Source: Ampelocalamus luodianensis (lineage: Eukaryota > Streptophyta > Magnoliopsida > Poales > Poaceae). Taken from it: a stretch of DNA of 64,000 bases. Position 1 is the first letter of the stretch; each line of letters starts with the position of its first letter. This document shows, piece after piece, positions 34,561 to 46,748 of this stretch. The stretch is taken from positions 10,404,671-10,468,670 of the forward strand of contig CM070620.1 in NCBI GenBank assembly GCA_036346255.1, given 5' to 3'. The notes beneath the pieces were generated by a model. That model had not been told where the DNA came from and did no database searches. It saw only the letters and a program-made list of their open reading frames with translations. The position numbers were made by a program, and so were the translations under genes.

Positions 34561-34805
34561 GATCCAACGACCCACGACCTCCTTTGCCTTATAACCCTCA
34601 TTCCCACCTAGGAGGTCGTGAGTCATTCGATTGACATTCGACGATCACGACCTCCCCTGCCCTTTTCAGTGCTCATCCGCCTAAGAGGTCGTGAGCCATT
34701 TCATGCGGATCCAACGGCCCACGACCTCCTTTCCCTTATAACTCTCAATCCCGCCTAGGTGATCGTGAGCCATGTGATTTACATCCAACGGCCCACGACC
34801 ACCCC
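34561..34805 (+). repeat. Tandem units of about 73 bp in the upstream part of element C
   Basis: Three full units and part of a fourth contain (C/G)CCCACGACCTCC, a CTTATAAC-type core in at least two, and GGTCGTGAGCCAT. ACGACCTCC and its complement GGAGGTCGT occur within units, so they can fold back. The position upstream of the leader suggests repeated promoter or enhancer modules. Confidence 0.6.
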
Positions 34806-36979
34806 TTCTCCTCTGACTCACGCGCACATGACTGAGTCACTGTCGCCGTGGGCCCGCATTGTCAGGTCCGTCTCTGACCTTGCGCAGGAGCTCCTCGCCA
34901 TGTGTCTGAGTTTCTCCAACGTGCTCAAAACGGCGCTAGTGGACGCCGTCAATCCACCGCCCCTGGCAACCAGTCCCCGAGCTCCTCCGGTTGATGCCGT
35001 TGTCATCTCCGTCATCGCCCGGGCATAATACCCCTCGCAACCCCTCCCTTCTTCCTCACTTCTCCTCTGTTGACCGAGGAGATGGAAGCTTGTTCTTGCT
35101 TCCTACGCAGGTAAGATCCCACCGGGTGATGCCATTCTTCTCTTTGTCCCATGCCCTCTCCATTTCTTCTATGCTCAGTTCTTGTCTTTGCTTGTAACCT
35201 CTGGTTCACTTTCGTGCTCTAGCTCACGTCCAGAGCGCGCAGCCACGGACACATCCATGCCTTCTTCGTGTCCGGGAGGTATTATCCTCAAGCTTGCGCG
35301 TCATAATGTACATTTGGATATGTTGAAGTTTTCCCCTCAATCAATTTTGTCATTATATGACAGATCGTGAGGATTTGTAGAAATCTCATTTTCAAAGGTG
35401 AGAGTCTTTTCACCTCCCACTTAGGTCCGGTAAGCTATTGTCCAATTCCTTGCTTCTTTAGCTTCCTCGGATGATCTATAATCCATCTTGATCATTCATC
35501 CCACTTAGGTTTTGCTCGGGATCCTCTCTCGTGAAGCCGTATGCCGCCACCTTTCTTCTCCGTGCCGACGCAGCTCAGACATCTCCAAGCTTCCCGAGCA
35601 CCCTCCTTAGCTCGGGTAACCTCTTCAGAGTCTGTAGGACCTCGTGCACCCGCTTGTATGCGCCGCGAGCTTTCTTCGCTTTGTGCACTGCTGTGAAACC
35701 GTTGTCGCCAACTCCGCCTAGCCGTCGGTGTGGCCGGCTCCGCCGTCGAGACCACTCTCATTAGGAGCGTAATACTATTGTGCATCTGTTTATGCCCTTG
35801 GCTGGCACCGCCGTGGCCGGATTCGCCGGCGAACCGCCGGGCAACCTCGCGGACGCATTGTCGTACGCGGGCAGCTAATGTAGCTGCCCATTTACGGCAA
35901 ATGATGTTCATTAATTACCTAATGATTGAGTTAGCATTTAATTGATGTCTTAGCCGCAGTAATGAGTCGATTACATGCGGGCCCCGCGCACAGAAATCCG
36001 TGAGGATGAGAGAGATGCGGGAGAGACTGGCGGGTGGGCCTAGCCCTTAAACCCCGTGCACGTGCACATGTGTGCGTGGACCTAGTCCAGGGGACCAACT
36101 CGCTCCCAGCGGCACCCACTGGTCAGAACGTATTTTTAAATCTGAGTTAAACAAAAAAAAAATGCATTGTTCACCGGGCCCGCTGGTCAGTGAGCGCGGC
36201 TAGGCTAGCGCTCGATGAGAAAAGGAGCAAATACTTTATAAAATCCGAAAACGAATTATCTGTGCACTGTAAAACATGTATAACTTTGAAAATACATAAC
36301 TAATTCATCTCAACTTCAAAATGAGTGAAACCATTTCTGATAATTTTCATATTTAGTGAACTTAATATTAAAATTGGTTTCAAACATGTCTCTGTAACAG
36401 AGAGAAATATTTTGGAAAATGAGCCATTAACACTATTATTGTTACAATAGAAAAAGGGCTGATCACTTCAAAAATTCATAAGTAATTCTTGGAAACTCCA
36501 AAAACAATGAAATCAGTTTTGATAACTTCTATTTCAAATGAACTTAATTATAAAAATGGTTTCAAACTTACCTCTGTCACAGAAACTATAGTTTGAGGAA
36601 AATGATCCTAAAAGGGCTTTATTTTTACACTATTAATGCTGATAACTTTAAAAATCAATAACTAAATCATGAAAACTCCAATTGGAGCAAACTCAACTGT
36701 TTTGAAATTGTAATAATATTGCCTATTTATCCATTTAATCCATATACTCACCACTGCTCTACAAAATTTCACCTTATAATTAAATTACATAAATGGAGGC
36801 ATATTGAAATTTGAAATTCAAACCACCATAACTTTCATATACTAAATCAAAATGAAATAATCCTTTCACCAGAAATCATCTAAAATCATGACTTAGCTAC
36901 TGTAGAAAAATCATGCATTTTTGAGCATCTTGATTTTTAGAGTATTTCTCGATGTTTATTCGGTATTGTATTTATATAG

Positions 36980-38351
36980 ATTCCGAACTCGTTGGTATTG
37001 ATTCTTACGCTACTGAAGGAGAGCAATTAGCCTACCAGCAAGGCAAGCATCCTTTGAACTTTCTTTTTGCATCATATTTGATCCCAATTTTGTTAGGATA
37101 GATGCAATGATAATTGCTTGCATGCTATTTTGATATTGTCGCTATTTTGTGATGAATAGTTAGACACATTCTATTATCTTGTCATTGTGGCTATCCATGA
37201 ATTATTCCCGTACTGAAATGATTAAGATAGGATGTATGAGTTGATATTGTTCGAGTTTGCTTAGCCATGCAAGTCTAGAAACGGTAGTCGGATTGCCGGG
37301 AATAACCCGACAATCGTGGGATAAACACAACTCTCATTATATACTTTAATTTCAGATCTTCGTATCTGTTTTATAAGTTAAATTTTATCATTTTAAAAGA
37401 AGTTTTTGGTCTGGACAAGTGTTGGTTAGTGATGGTGCTTGGTGCACGAGATTGGGTATGTGGTTGGGCTTGTCTGGACAATTAAGGACCGAACTTTGGG
37501 TTGTTGCAATTCAAGTAAAACTCGTGCTATCACACGCGGTATATGGGTGCCGTATGGTTAAGTAGGGGGAAGGTTTTGTTGTGTTAAGTCCCACGGTGGT
37601 GAAATTGTAAGGGCATGGGACCGTGAAATCCCGTGTTCCTTTTGGGCCGATAGGATGGGGCGTTAACGTCTTGTGTTTCCTAGGATGTAGGATGGAGACG
37701 TTAACGTCTTGTGTTTCCTAGGAGCCATGGGTTGAGGGACTTAGCTCAATGGGATCTTCTTGCAAAAAACGACCATATCTTGATTTATTCGGCCGGCATA
37801 CCTTAGGAAGTATGCTATATTCGGAGGCATCTGGAGGCTTACGGGCTGATCAAGTCGTGTGGGTAAAGTAGTACACCCCTACATGGTATAAATCTATTCG
37901 AATAGCCGTGTCCACGGTTATGGACGACCGCTTGAAATCTGTGGCTGCTTATCGTTAGATTTGGAATTAAAATTGTGGTTATAACTTGGTATCGTCATGA
38001 ATGGGATGTTCATGCTTGTTGTTGTATCAAAGTGGACCGCCACTTTGTTTTTGGTATGATTCATTTATTATTTACTTTATCACTTATTCACATGTTGTAC
38101 TTCTACTTCAAATCTGATTTTGAAATGGCACCTGAAAAACTAGTATGTGTAGGTTGTTCAGTATTGCGTCGTTTTCGCAAAATTAAGCCAATATGAGCCT
38201 TCTTTTGAATGACCTTATGCATAACTATTTTTATTTGTGTAAGACTTGCAGTACTATTTTGTACTCAAATGATGTTTCTTGGCTTTACAGTGAGAAGATA
38301 ATGAAACCGACGAGGTTGTCGGTTGTCGATTTAGGCGACACCGATGAGTAG
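36980..38351 (+). pseudogene. Copy of the spliced acidic ORF in element C, one-base frameshift
   Basis: The exon at 36980-37042 follows TTATATAG and reads SELVGIDSYATEGEQLAYQQ. Its donor is CAGCAAG|GCAAGC, again GC-type. The 1248-bp intron ends GGCTTTACAG at 38290. The last exon (38291-38351) reads EKIMKPTRLSVVDLGDTDE and TAG, but it starts one base short compared with B (TGAGAAG against ATGAGAAG), so the spliced frame is off by one. Otherwise the plan equals A, B and D. Confidence 0.5.
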
Positions 38352-38454
38352 TGTGCTATCTTTAGCACCCAGTCGGTTGCCGATGGGTTATGTGGCATAC
38401 CACTGCAGGCATTTTGGTTTATTTACTTGCTTCCGCTATGAACTTGTTTAATTT

Positions 38455-38466
38455 GGCCGATCGGCC
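38455..38466 (+). promoter_or_regulatory. Perfect GGCC inverted repeat in the 3' region of element C
   Basis: GGCCGATCGGCC is a perfect 12-bp palindrome. It follows TTGCTTCCGCTATG and the acidic-ORF stop, as in element A. Confidence 0.55.
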
Positions 38467-38841
38467 ACTGATGTAGTTGTAAACTTAAAACTTTGATGTA
38501 TCACTTTTGTACTATTTATGTATGAATGTTGTATGGATGTGAGCAGCGTTGTATGAGAGTATGATTATATTGGTCGCTGATCTTGGGAGCCAATATAAGT
38601 TGTACTCGCTGTTCATGACTTTCTATTTAACTCACAAAGTGTAGTGCTTGACTTGTTGGAGAACCGACAATCATGTAGTGCTCGCAGAGGAGCGGCGCGC
38701 ATGATCGTCGGGGCTCTAGCGTTAGTTAAGCTTCTCATTTAGATGGAGTTAAGTTGGAATCCATTTACTGGAGATCTAGAGTTATGTCCCTAAGACCTTG
38801 ATTAGTCTCAATCTTACGGAGATAACTCCGGGGTCCCTACA

Positions 38842-40532
38842 AGTAGGCTCAACGACAATTAGAAACCTACCTGGTCGAGTAGAAGGAATGGAGCAGTCTT
38901 CTTTGCTGAAGGAGATTATCGTCTCCGACCACCTTGAAGATTTAACGGCGATCGAAGGTTCGGTAAGGTTGACTTCTCGCTCCATGGCTTTCAGGTGATG
39001 TCTGGACTCATATGAAGAGGATCCACCGAAGATTACATCGACGGTGTGTTGAGATTCTTGGTACTCCATTTCTTCGTCACCATCTTTGTCCTTCTTGGAG
39101 CTTGTTTCCCCGAACTCTTGTATCGACGGAGTGGACCTTTACGTGTATAATAATCTTCCAGCTTCTTTTGCCAAGCGCGATAATTACGCAAGTCGTGTCC
39201 TGCTTGCTGGTGGAGAGGACACCACTTTTTATTTTTCTTGTAATCATTGGTCGGAGCCTTGGCCTTGCCACGACCAGAATAATCATTTCTTTCTTTGGTG
39301 AATTTTCAGGAACAGCAAGAACCTCCTTGTGTTGGCTCTGCCATGCTTCTTTTTCTTGAGAGTCTTCTTTTGCTTCTTTTCCGTCCTATCTAAGTCAGGT
39401 TGGGGAATTTTATCCTTTCGATCAATGGCCTCGTTCCACTCGACCGCTTCACTGGCCGTTGTGTACTTGTCAGCCATGTCGAAGAGCTCGATGGTTGTTC
39501 GTGGGGGATGTATAGCTAAATCCTCTGTAAACCTTTGATTTCTTAATCCCGCTTTGAAGGCTTGGATAACGGAAGATTCTGCAACCTTTGGTATTGAGTT
39601 ACGAACTTGGCTAAATCTTTTGATGTACTGCCGGAGAGTCTCGTTAGATTTTTGTTGTATTCTATGGAGATCGTCTTCTTTTCCAGGTCGATCGTACGTA
39701 CCCTGAAAATTTGCAATTAAAAGGTCGTAGAGTTGCTCCCAAGTATACACGGACCCGACCGGAAGGTTAAGCAACCACGATCGGGCTGATCCTTCTAATA
39801 CCGTAGGAAGATAGTTTGTCATTTACATTTTCATCACCACCAATGACTCTAATAGCGGTGGTATATATCTTGAGAAATTTCAAAGGATTTTGGGTCCCAT
39901 TGAATTTATCCATATTGGTCGGTCAAAACCTATTTGGCCAACGTACAGCCTGGAGCCCTGCTGAGAAGGCTCGACAGCCTGTGATAGTTTCGTGGCGCCT
40001 TCTTTGAAAAGGTGTCGGATTGTAATCGGTTGGAGACCGATTTCTAGGACCGGATTGTCGGTGCTCCAATGTCCCGATTCGGTCGTGGACATTGCTAGAA
40101 CGCCTCCGACCGCTCGCCTTGTTTAGGTGATGTCGAAGATCACCAGGTCCAAGCGATTGCTCCTCTCGACGAAGTGAGGGTGAGGATTCCTGGAATAGTC
40201 TCCTCCCCTCATGACTTGTTGGTCGGAATCATCAAGGTGGTCGTAGTGCCAACTGATCTTCAACACGACCATGCAGGCCCCTGCTTTGAGAAGAATGCTG
40301 GGACGAAGTCATGGTCTGACTTTGCGGGTGCCTTCGTTCCCGATATGCTTCTGTGCGCTGCATCGTCTGTTGGATAATCTCTGATACTTTACCTACATGT
40401 TGGACAAAGCCTGGAGTCTCTGCCAGGGCAGGGTCAGAAGTATTTAACATATCTGTAACTCGCTGCAGGTTTTGTATTGTTACCGAAGGTCTCGAAGGAT
40501 TTCGCGATGGCTTGAATCCCCGATCTCTGGTC
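38842..40532 (-). pseudogene. gag: Tat gag, main part, broken
   Basis: On the minus strand the capsid domain is 39822-39283 (YLPTVLEGSARSWLLNLP, FQGTYDRPGKEDDLHRIQQK, LRQYIKRFSQVRNSIPKV), typical of the retrotransposon gag family. Upstream pieces (40450-40232 and 40092-39880) hold the N-terminal half. Downstream, near 39200, WCPLHQQAGHDLRNYRAWQK is the Tat-type zinc finger with its last Cys changed to Tyr. The frame then runs via HTVDVIFGGSS to the edge of element C. The extreme N-terminus lies beyond element E at 46862-47557. Confidence 0.85.
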
Positions 40533-41511
40533 GATCCAGGGGAGAGAATAATTAAATCGTAATTAAAATCGAATATTTCTTTTAGGCGATTGAATTTTAA
40601 TGTAATACTCCGATCTTAGACATAAAAAGGGGGTAGATGGGCCTTAGGCCTGGCCCATGAGGGTCGGCCACCAATAAAAGGAAGGGGAAACCCTAGATGC
40701 ACTGTAGCTACTGATGCAGCCGCAGAGCACGATTCTTGTAGCACACCTCTCCTCCATGGTGGTGCCTCCTTCCTCGCCGTCGGTGCTCCTGCTGCCGATC
40801 AAGTGAAGAAAGGAGAGAGATCAACCGTGGGGAGAGTTCATCATCTTGTTGTGATTCTACAAGGGTAACGTCGCGTGTTCTTCGTTGTTTGATGCGTAAT
40901 AGTTGCGGTTGATGTCGTTTGGTATATTGATTTGCGTCGGTTTAATAGATCGTGTTCTGTCCAGATTATTGCGCGGTCAGTTTCGTGTGTTTAGAAGCCG
41001 AATTAGGAGTTTTGGTCTCCTAAAGTTATGTATATAATGTTCTTAGCTTTCAGTGGCCGCCAAGAACGCCAAAATCCGATTAACGGTTAGAAAGTTATGA
41101 ATTGTTTACTGCCGCTGTCTGGTTAATCTGTCAACATCCTGACAGTCTGTAGAAAACTGAGTTAATCTATTAGTTAAAGACGAAATCAGAGGATCTCAAT
41201 ATAACGAAAATTGTAGGTAATTGCCATACCTTTTCAGAGAGATAAAGAACGCAATATTTGGACTTTCGTAGTAAAAGTTATGATGGTTTTAGTGTACTGT
41301 CCAGAGAAGCCGACATGAAAATTGTTGTTCTGTAGTTTGGCTTGGTAGGGGCAGTAGATGGCATAATCAAAAGGGCTCCCCAACTAAGTTTATTTGGGTA
41401 ATTTAATTACCTTTCCAGAAAGTCTGAGAACACCTCATTTGGACTCGTGAGCAGAAAGTTATGTATTTTAGAAGTTGACTGTCCGCAGTGATCACCAAAG
41501 CGATCGCTAGA

Positions 41512-44104
41512 AATTGGAAGATTGGAAAACGCTTGGGAGATTAGCGAGTTCGTTTGTGTTGTTATTTATGATTTTGATCCAGTATGTTGGTCTTAGATTG
41601 GGGTTATCTTTATGTTCAGGTGGGAGCGTGATCCCAGGGGCAACGCCCTCTCGCGTCCACCGTTCTCGCACAGTTGAGGCAAGTATTCGGGTTATAGCAT
41701 ATTTATGCTTGTATGCTGAGAGTGTTTGTGTTTTGCTCGTAATAGCCATGCATGCATGATAATGTGATGAGTTTCTATTTATCTTGATGAATGCTAGTTA
41801 TGGTTAAAGTTGATGTTATTGTGATGAGTCCCAATTTTATCTTGGTGAATGCAAGTGCATTGGTTGTTACCTAAGTGTGTTTGTGTGGTTTTGTTGGTGT
41901 GATTACGGTACATGATTTCGTACAAGCTATTGGCTTAGTGAATGTTTAAGTATGGTGATTGCTCAAATTATGCTTATGCTTTATTGTTGTACAATGTTGT
42001 TGCCTTTTGGTAAGATTGATGATGAATAAGAGATGAGCATATGCATTTTGAGAACATGTTGAGGCTTGGTCACGCGGTGACCAAGCATGTTTCCCTTTGA
42101 GATTCCCATCATGAATGTGACGGGCTCGAGATCCCCACACTCGTGGAGTGTGGGCTTGAGGTCCCCATTACTTGCGGAGTAATGGGCAATTGGTCCCTGT
42201 GCGTGCGCGCACAGGCATGAGTATGCGGCGACGGTTGCACACTCTGCATTACCGGTGTAATGCACACAGAAAGATAAAGAGAAAGGATCCTTGAGCATTG
42301 CATCTGCATGTGAAATATTTGTTGTTGATCTTCTATATATTGATGCTGATGTTATAGCTTCTATTTCTGTACTTGCTGAGTCTGTGGACTCACTCTTACT
42401 TTTGTTGTTATTTTAGGTACCCGAGCCAAGAACGACATGCATGGGGGGAAGTAGACTGCTAGTCACACACATGCCACATGAACTAAATAAAGTTGAATGA
42501 TCTTCAGATCGTAATTGTTTTTAGTAAATGGGCGAGATGCTCAAAGGTTTATTATATCTTGTGACTTGAAGTGGTTTAAGTGTAATAATGATGAGTAGTG
42601 GAACTTTATACTTCATTTGGATTGTTGGATACTTAGCATATCTTTGATTATCTTTTGATGTCTCTAGATGGTAGTTTGGTTAATTTATGATTCATTTGAA
42701 TGTTGGAACCTCAGTGTAATTAACTTTACAAGGAGGTTCTCACTAAATTTATTAAGTTTGCTTTGATTAGAATTATTAGGGTTTGTTTAGTACCATTCCG
42801 TGCTCATGTTGGGTCATTAAATTGGAAGATTGGAAAACGCTTGGGAGATTAGCGAGTTCGTTTGTGTTGTTATTTATGATTTTGATCCAGTATGTTGGTC
42901 TTTGATTGGGGTTATCTTTATGTTCGGTGGGAGCGTGATCCGTGGGCAACGCCCTCTCGCGTCCACCGTTCTCGCACGGTTGAGGCAAGTATTCGGGTTA
43001 TAGCATATTTATGCTTGTATGCTGAGAGTGTTTGTGTTTTGCTCGTAATAGCCATGCATGCATGGTAATGTGATGAGTTTCTATTTATCTTGATGAATGC
43101 TAGTTATGGTTAAAGTTGATGTTATTGTGATGAGTCCCAATTTTATCTTGGTGAATGCAAGTGCATTGGTTGTTACCTAAGTGTGTTTGTGTGGTCTTGT
43201 TGGTGTGATTACGGTACATGATTTCGTACAAGCTATTGGCTTAGTGAATGTTTAAGTATAGTGATTGCTCAAATTATGCTTATGCTTTATTGTTGTACAA
43301 TGTTGTTGCCTTTTGGTAAGATTGATGATGAATAAGAGATGAGCATATGCATTTTGAGAACATGTTGAGGCTTGGTCACGCGGTGACTAAGCATGTTTCC
43401 CTTTGAGATTCCCATCATGAATGTGACGGGCTCGAGATCCCCACACTCGTGGAGTGTGGGCTTGAGGTCCCCATTACTTGCGGAGTAATGGGCAATTGGT
43501 CCCTGTGCGTGCGCGCACAGGCATGAGTATGCGGCGACGGTTGCACACTCTGCATTACCGGTGTAATGCACACAGAAAGATAAAGAGAAAGGATCCTTGA
43601 GCATTGCATCTGCATGTGAAATATTTGTTGTTGATCTTCTATATATTGATCTTGATGTTATAGCTTCTATTTCTGTACTTTGCCGAGTCTGTGGACTCAC
43701 TCTTACTTTTGTTGTTATTTTAGGTACCGAGCCAAGAACGACATGCATGGGGGGAAGTAGACTGCTAGTCACACACATGCCACATGAACTAAATAAAGTT
43801 GAATGATCTTCAGATCGTAATTGTTTTTAGTAAATGGGCGAGATGCTCAAAGGTTTATTATATCTTGTGACTTGAAGTGGTTTAAGTGTAATAATGATGA
43901 GTAGTGGAACTTTATACTTCACTGGATTGCTGGATACTTAGCATATCTTTGATTATCTTTTGATGTCTCTAGATGGTAGTTTGGTTAATTTATGATTCAT
44001 TTGAATGTTGGAACCTCCGTGTAATTAACTTTACAAGGGAGGTTCTGCCGAAATTTATTAAGTTTGCTTTGATTAGAATTATTAGGGTTTGTTTAGTACC
44101 ATTC
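41512..44104 (+). repeat. 1.3-kb tandem duplication of an LTR half in element E
   Basis: The segment starting AAATTGGAAGATTGGAAAAC at about 41510 and ending GGGTTTGTTTAGTACCATTC at about 42798 is repeated at about 42819-44104 with very high identity. The junction lies at an AAATTGGAAG motif. A third, more eroded copy is at about 45700-46748. Unequal recombination between LTRs would explain it. Confidence 0.8.
42064..42264 (+). repeat. Array of five hairpins in the LTR of element E
   Basis: Five near-perfect inverted repeats lie in 200 bp: GCTTGGTCAC-loop-GTGACCAAGC (42064-42086), CCCACACTC-GTG-GAGTGTGGG (42134-42154), CCCATTACT-loop-AGTAATGGG (42164-42186), CCTGTGCG-loop-CGCACAGG (42196-42215) and TGCATTAC-CGGT-GTAATGCA (42245-42264). 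The array is repeated at 43370-43570 and, without the last hairpin, at about 46247-46400. Stems differ in sequence but are all 8-10 bp with short loops. Confidence 0.8.
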
Positions 44105-44600
44105 CAGTCCCTCGTTAAAGGAGGCTTAATAGGTGGAACAAAAGTTCAGTGTTCTATGCACATGTTGCGTGGTTCGGTACCACTAGGGGGGGTTGCCCCA
44201 AGGTATATTGGGTTGTTTTCGCTAGTTGGCAAAACGTTAGGACCGTAGTGAGTCCATACGCGAAGTACACATCGTCTTGTTTGTCCCAGTGCTGAGTGAG
44301 TACCAGAGAGGTCCGAAGTTTGAAGTTTCGCGGGAGCTGCTGACCTTTGAGTAGCATCCTGTGCGTTGTTAGAGAGGTCAAAGCGAGTGCTGAGGCACAA
44401 GTCGTTGGTTTGTGTCAAGGTGCCTTTGTCCTATTAGCCCGAAAGGGAGGCGACTTGGGAATTGGAGTCTCGCATGCGCGAGCTTTATCCAAAGTTTTCA
44501 CGGCAGGTACATAGTAATGTTAGTAAATCTTTTAGCAGTGGTTTTTTTTGTGTTGAGGTTGAATAGAATTCGAGGTCGAATTCTGTTTAAGTAGGGTAGA

Positions 44601-46748
44601 ATGTAATACCCCCAAAAAATTAAATTGGGAGAGAATAATTAAATCGGGAGAGAATAATTAAAATCGGGGGAATATTTCTTTTAGCAAAGCGATTGAACAG
44701 GAGAAAGAGGGGTTTTAATGTAATACTCCAATTTATTCTACGAAAGAAAGCGTTCAAAAGAGAAATTAGACATAAAAAGGGGGTTTCTGCGGTTTTTCTA
44801 AGCAACTTGGGCCTTGGGCCTTGGCCTAGGAGGCCCATGAGGGGTCGGCCACCAATAAAAGGAAGGGGGAAAACCCTAGATGCACTGTAGCTACAGTGCA
44901 GCCGCACTGTAGCACGGTTACTGTAGCACACCTCTCCTCCATGGTGGTGCCTCCCTTCCTCGCCGTCGGTGCTCCCTGCTGCCGATCAAGTGAAGAAAGG
45001 AGAGGAGATCAACTTCGTGGGGAGAGTACATCATCTTGCTGCGATTCTACAAGGGTAACGTCGCGTGTTCTTCGTTGTTTGATGCGTAATAGTTGCGGTT
45101 GATGTCGTTTGGTAGATTGATTTGCGTCGGTTTAATAAATTGCGTTCTGTCCAGATTATTGCGCGGTCAGTTTCGTGTGTTTAGAGGCCGAATTAGGAGT
45201 TTTGGTCTCCTAGAGTTATGTAGATAATGTTCTTAGCTTTCAGTAGACGCCAAGAACGCCAAAATCCGATTAACAGTTAGAAAGTTATGAATTGTTTACT
45301 GCCGCTGTCTGGTTAATTTGTCAACACCCTGACAGTCTGTAGAAAACTGAGTTAATCTATTAGTTAAAGACGAAATCAGAGGATCTCAATATAACAAAAA
45401 TTGTAGGTAATTGCCATACCTTTTCAGAGAGATAAAGAACGCAAGATTTGGACTTTCGTAGTAAAAGTTATGATGGTTTTAGTGTACTGTCCAGAGAAGC
45501 CGACGTGAAAATTGTTGTTCTGTAGTTTGGCTTGGTAGGGGCAGTAGATGGCATAATCAAAAGGGCTCCCCAACTAAGTTTATTTGGGTAATTTAATTAC
45601 CTTTCCAGAAAGTCTGAGAACACCTTATTTGGACTCCTGAGTAGAAAGTTATGTATTTTAGAAGTTGACTGTCCGCAGTGATCACCAAAGCGATCGCTAG
45701 AAATTGGAAGATTGGAAACGCTTGGGAGATTAGCGAGTTCGTTTGTGTTGTTATTTATGCTTTGATCCAGTATGTTGGTCTTAGATTGGGGTTATCTTTA
45801 TGTTCAGGTGGGAGTGTGATCCCAGGGCAACGCCTCTTCGCGTCCACCGTCTCGCACGGTTGAGGCAAGTATTCGGGTTATAGCATATTTATGCTTGTAT
45901 GTTTGAGTGTTTGTGTTTTGCTCGTAATAGCCATGCATGCATGATAATGTGATGAGTTTCTATTTATCTTGATGAATGCTAGTTATGGTTAAAGTTGATG
46001 TTATTGTGATGAGTCCCAATTTTATCTTGGTGAATGCAAGTGCATTGGTTGTTACCTAAGTGTGTTTGTGTGGTCTTGTTGGTGTGATTACGGTACATGA
46101 TTTCGCAAGCTATTGGCTTAGTGAATGTTTAAGTATGGTGATTGCTCAAATTATGCTTATGCTTTATTGTTGTACAATGTTGTTGCCTTTTGGTAAGATT
46201 GATGATGAATAAGAGATGAGCATATGCATTTTGAGAACATGTTGAGGCTTGATCACGCGGTGACCAAGCATGTTTCCCTTTGAGATTCCCATCATGAATG
46301 TGACGGGCTCGAGATCCCCACACTCGTGGAGTGTGGGCTTGAGGTCCCCATTACTTGCGGAGTAATGGGCAATTGGTCCCTGTGCGTGCGCGCACAGGCA
46401 TGGGTATGCGGCGACGGTTGCACACTCTGCATGTGAAATGTTTGTTGTTGATCTTCTATATATTGATGCTGATGTTATAGCTTCTATTTCTGTACTTGTT
46501 GAGTCCAGGACTCACTCTTGCTTTTGTTGTTATTTTAGGTACCCGAGCCAAGAACGACATGCATGGGGAAGTAGATGCTAGTCACACACATGCCACATGC
46601 TAAATAAAGTTGAATCCTTACATTGGTTGGGAGAGGATCGGTGCCAAGTGGTTTAAGTGATGGAGTAGTGGAACACTTCATCGGATTGTTACCTCATATC
46701 TTTTGATGTCTCTAGATTTGGTGCTTGACCTCCGTAATTAACTTTACA
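44601..46748 (+). repeat. 3' LTR of element E
   Basis: It starts TGTAATACCCCCAAAAAATT directly after the polypurine-like box. It matches 40533-42750 over most of its length. From about 46600 it becomes mosaic, with ATCCTTACATTGG and nearby pieces intruding. A 61-bp segment present in the other copies (including the last hairpin) is missing at 46432, between two TCTGCAT repeats. Confidence 0.7.

Larger units (their letters stand above)
33916..38841 (+). mobile_element. Element C: largest LTR-type insertion of the A-D group
   Basis: It starts TGTCACATCCCC and ends CGGGGTCCCTACA. AGTAG flanks it at 33911-33915 and 38842-38846, a perfect 5-bp duplication, and removing it would reconnect the Tat gag-protease frame. 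There is no gag or pol. The plus-strand plan follows A: upstream part with repeated promoter-like units (34561-34805), GC-rich leader, a donor CTACGCAG|GTAAGA at 35110, the acidic-ORF exons, TTGCTTCCGCTATG and a perfect GGCC inverted repeat near the end. At 4.9 kb it is the longest of the four. Confidence 0.87.
40533..46748 (+). mobile_element. Element E: Gypsy element or LTR cluster inserted in the Tat gag
   Basis: Three related LTR copies are present. The right one starts at 44601 with TGTAATACCCCC and is preceded by a polypurine-like AAGTAGGGTAGAA and GAATTCTGTTTAAG, the usual end of Tekay/Del-type internal regions. The left copy (from 40533) lacks the first 25 bp and many small pieces. 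The downstream half of the LTR is repeated at 42819-44104. Only 44105-44600 is internal sequence, with no domain recognised. No clean target duplication was found, and the right end is patchy. The gag frame of the Tat element is open up to both sides, so E is an insertion. Confidence 0.6.

Noticed and set aside
41946..42309. Repeated ORFs over the hairpin array (also at 43415-43778 and 46129-46323)
   Set aside because: They are identical because the LTR is repeated, and they read through hairpins. No protein signature is present.
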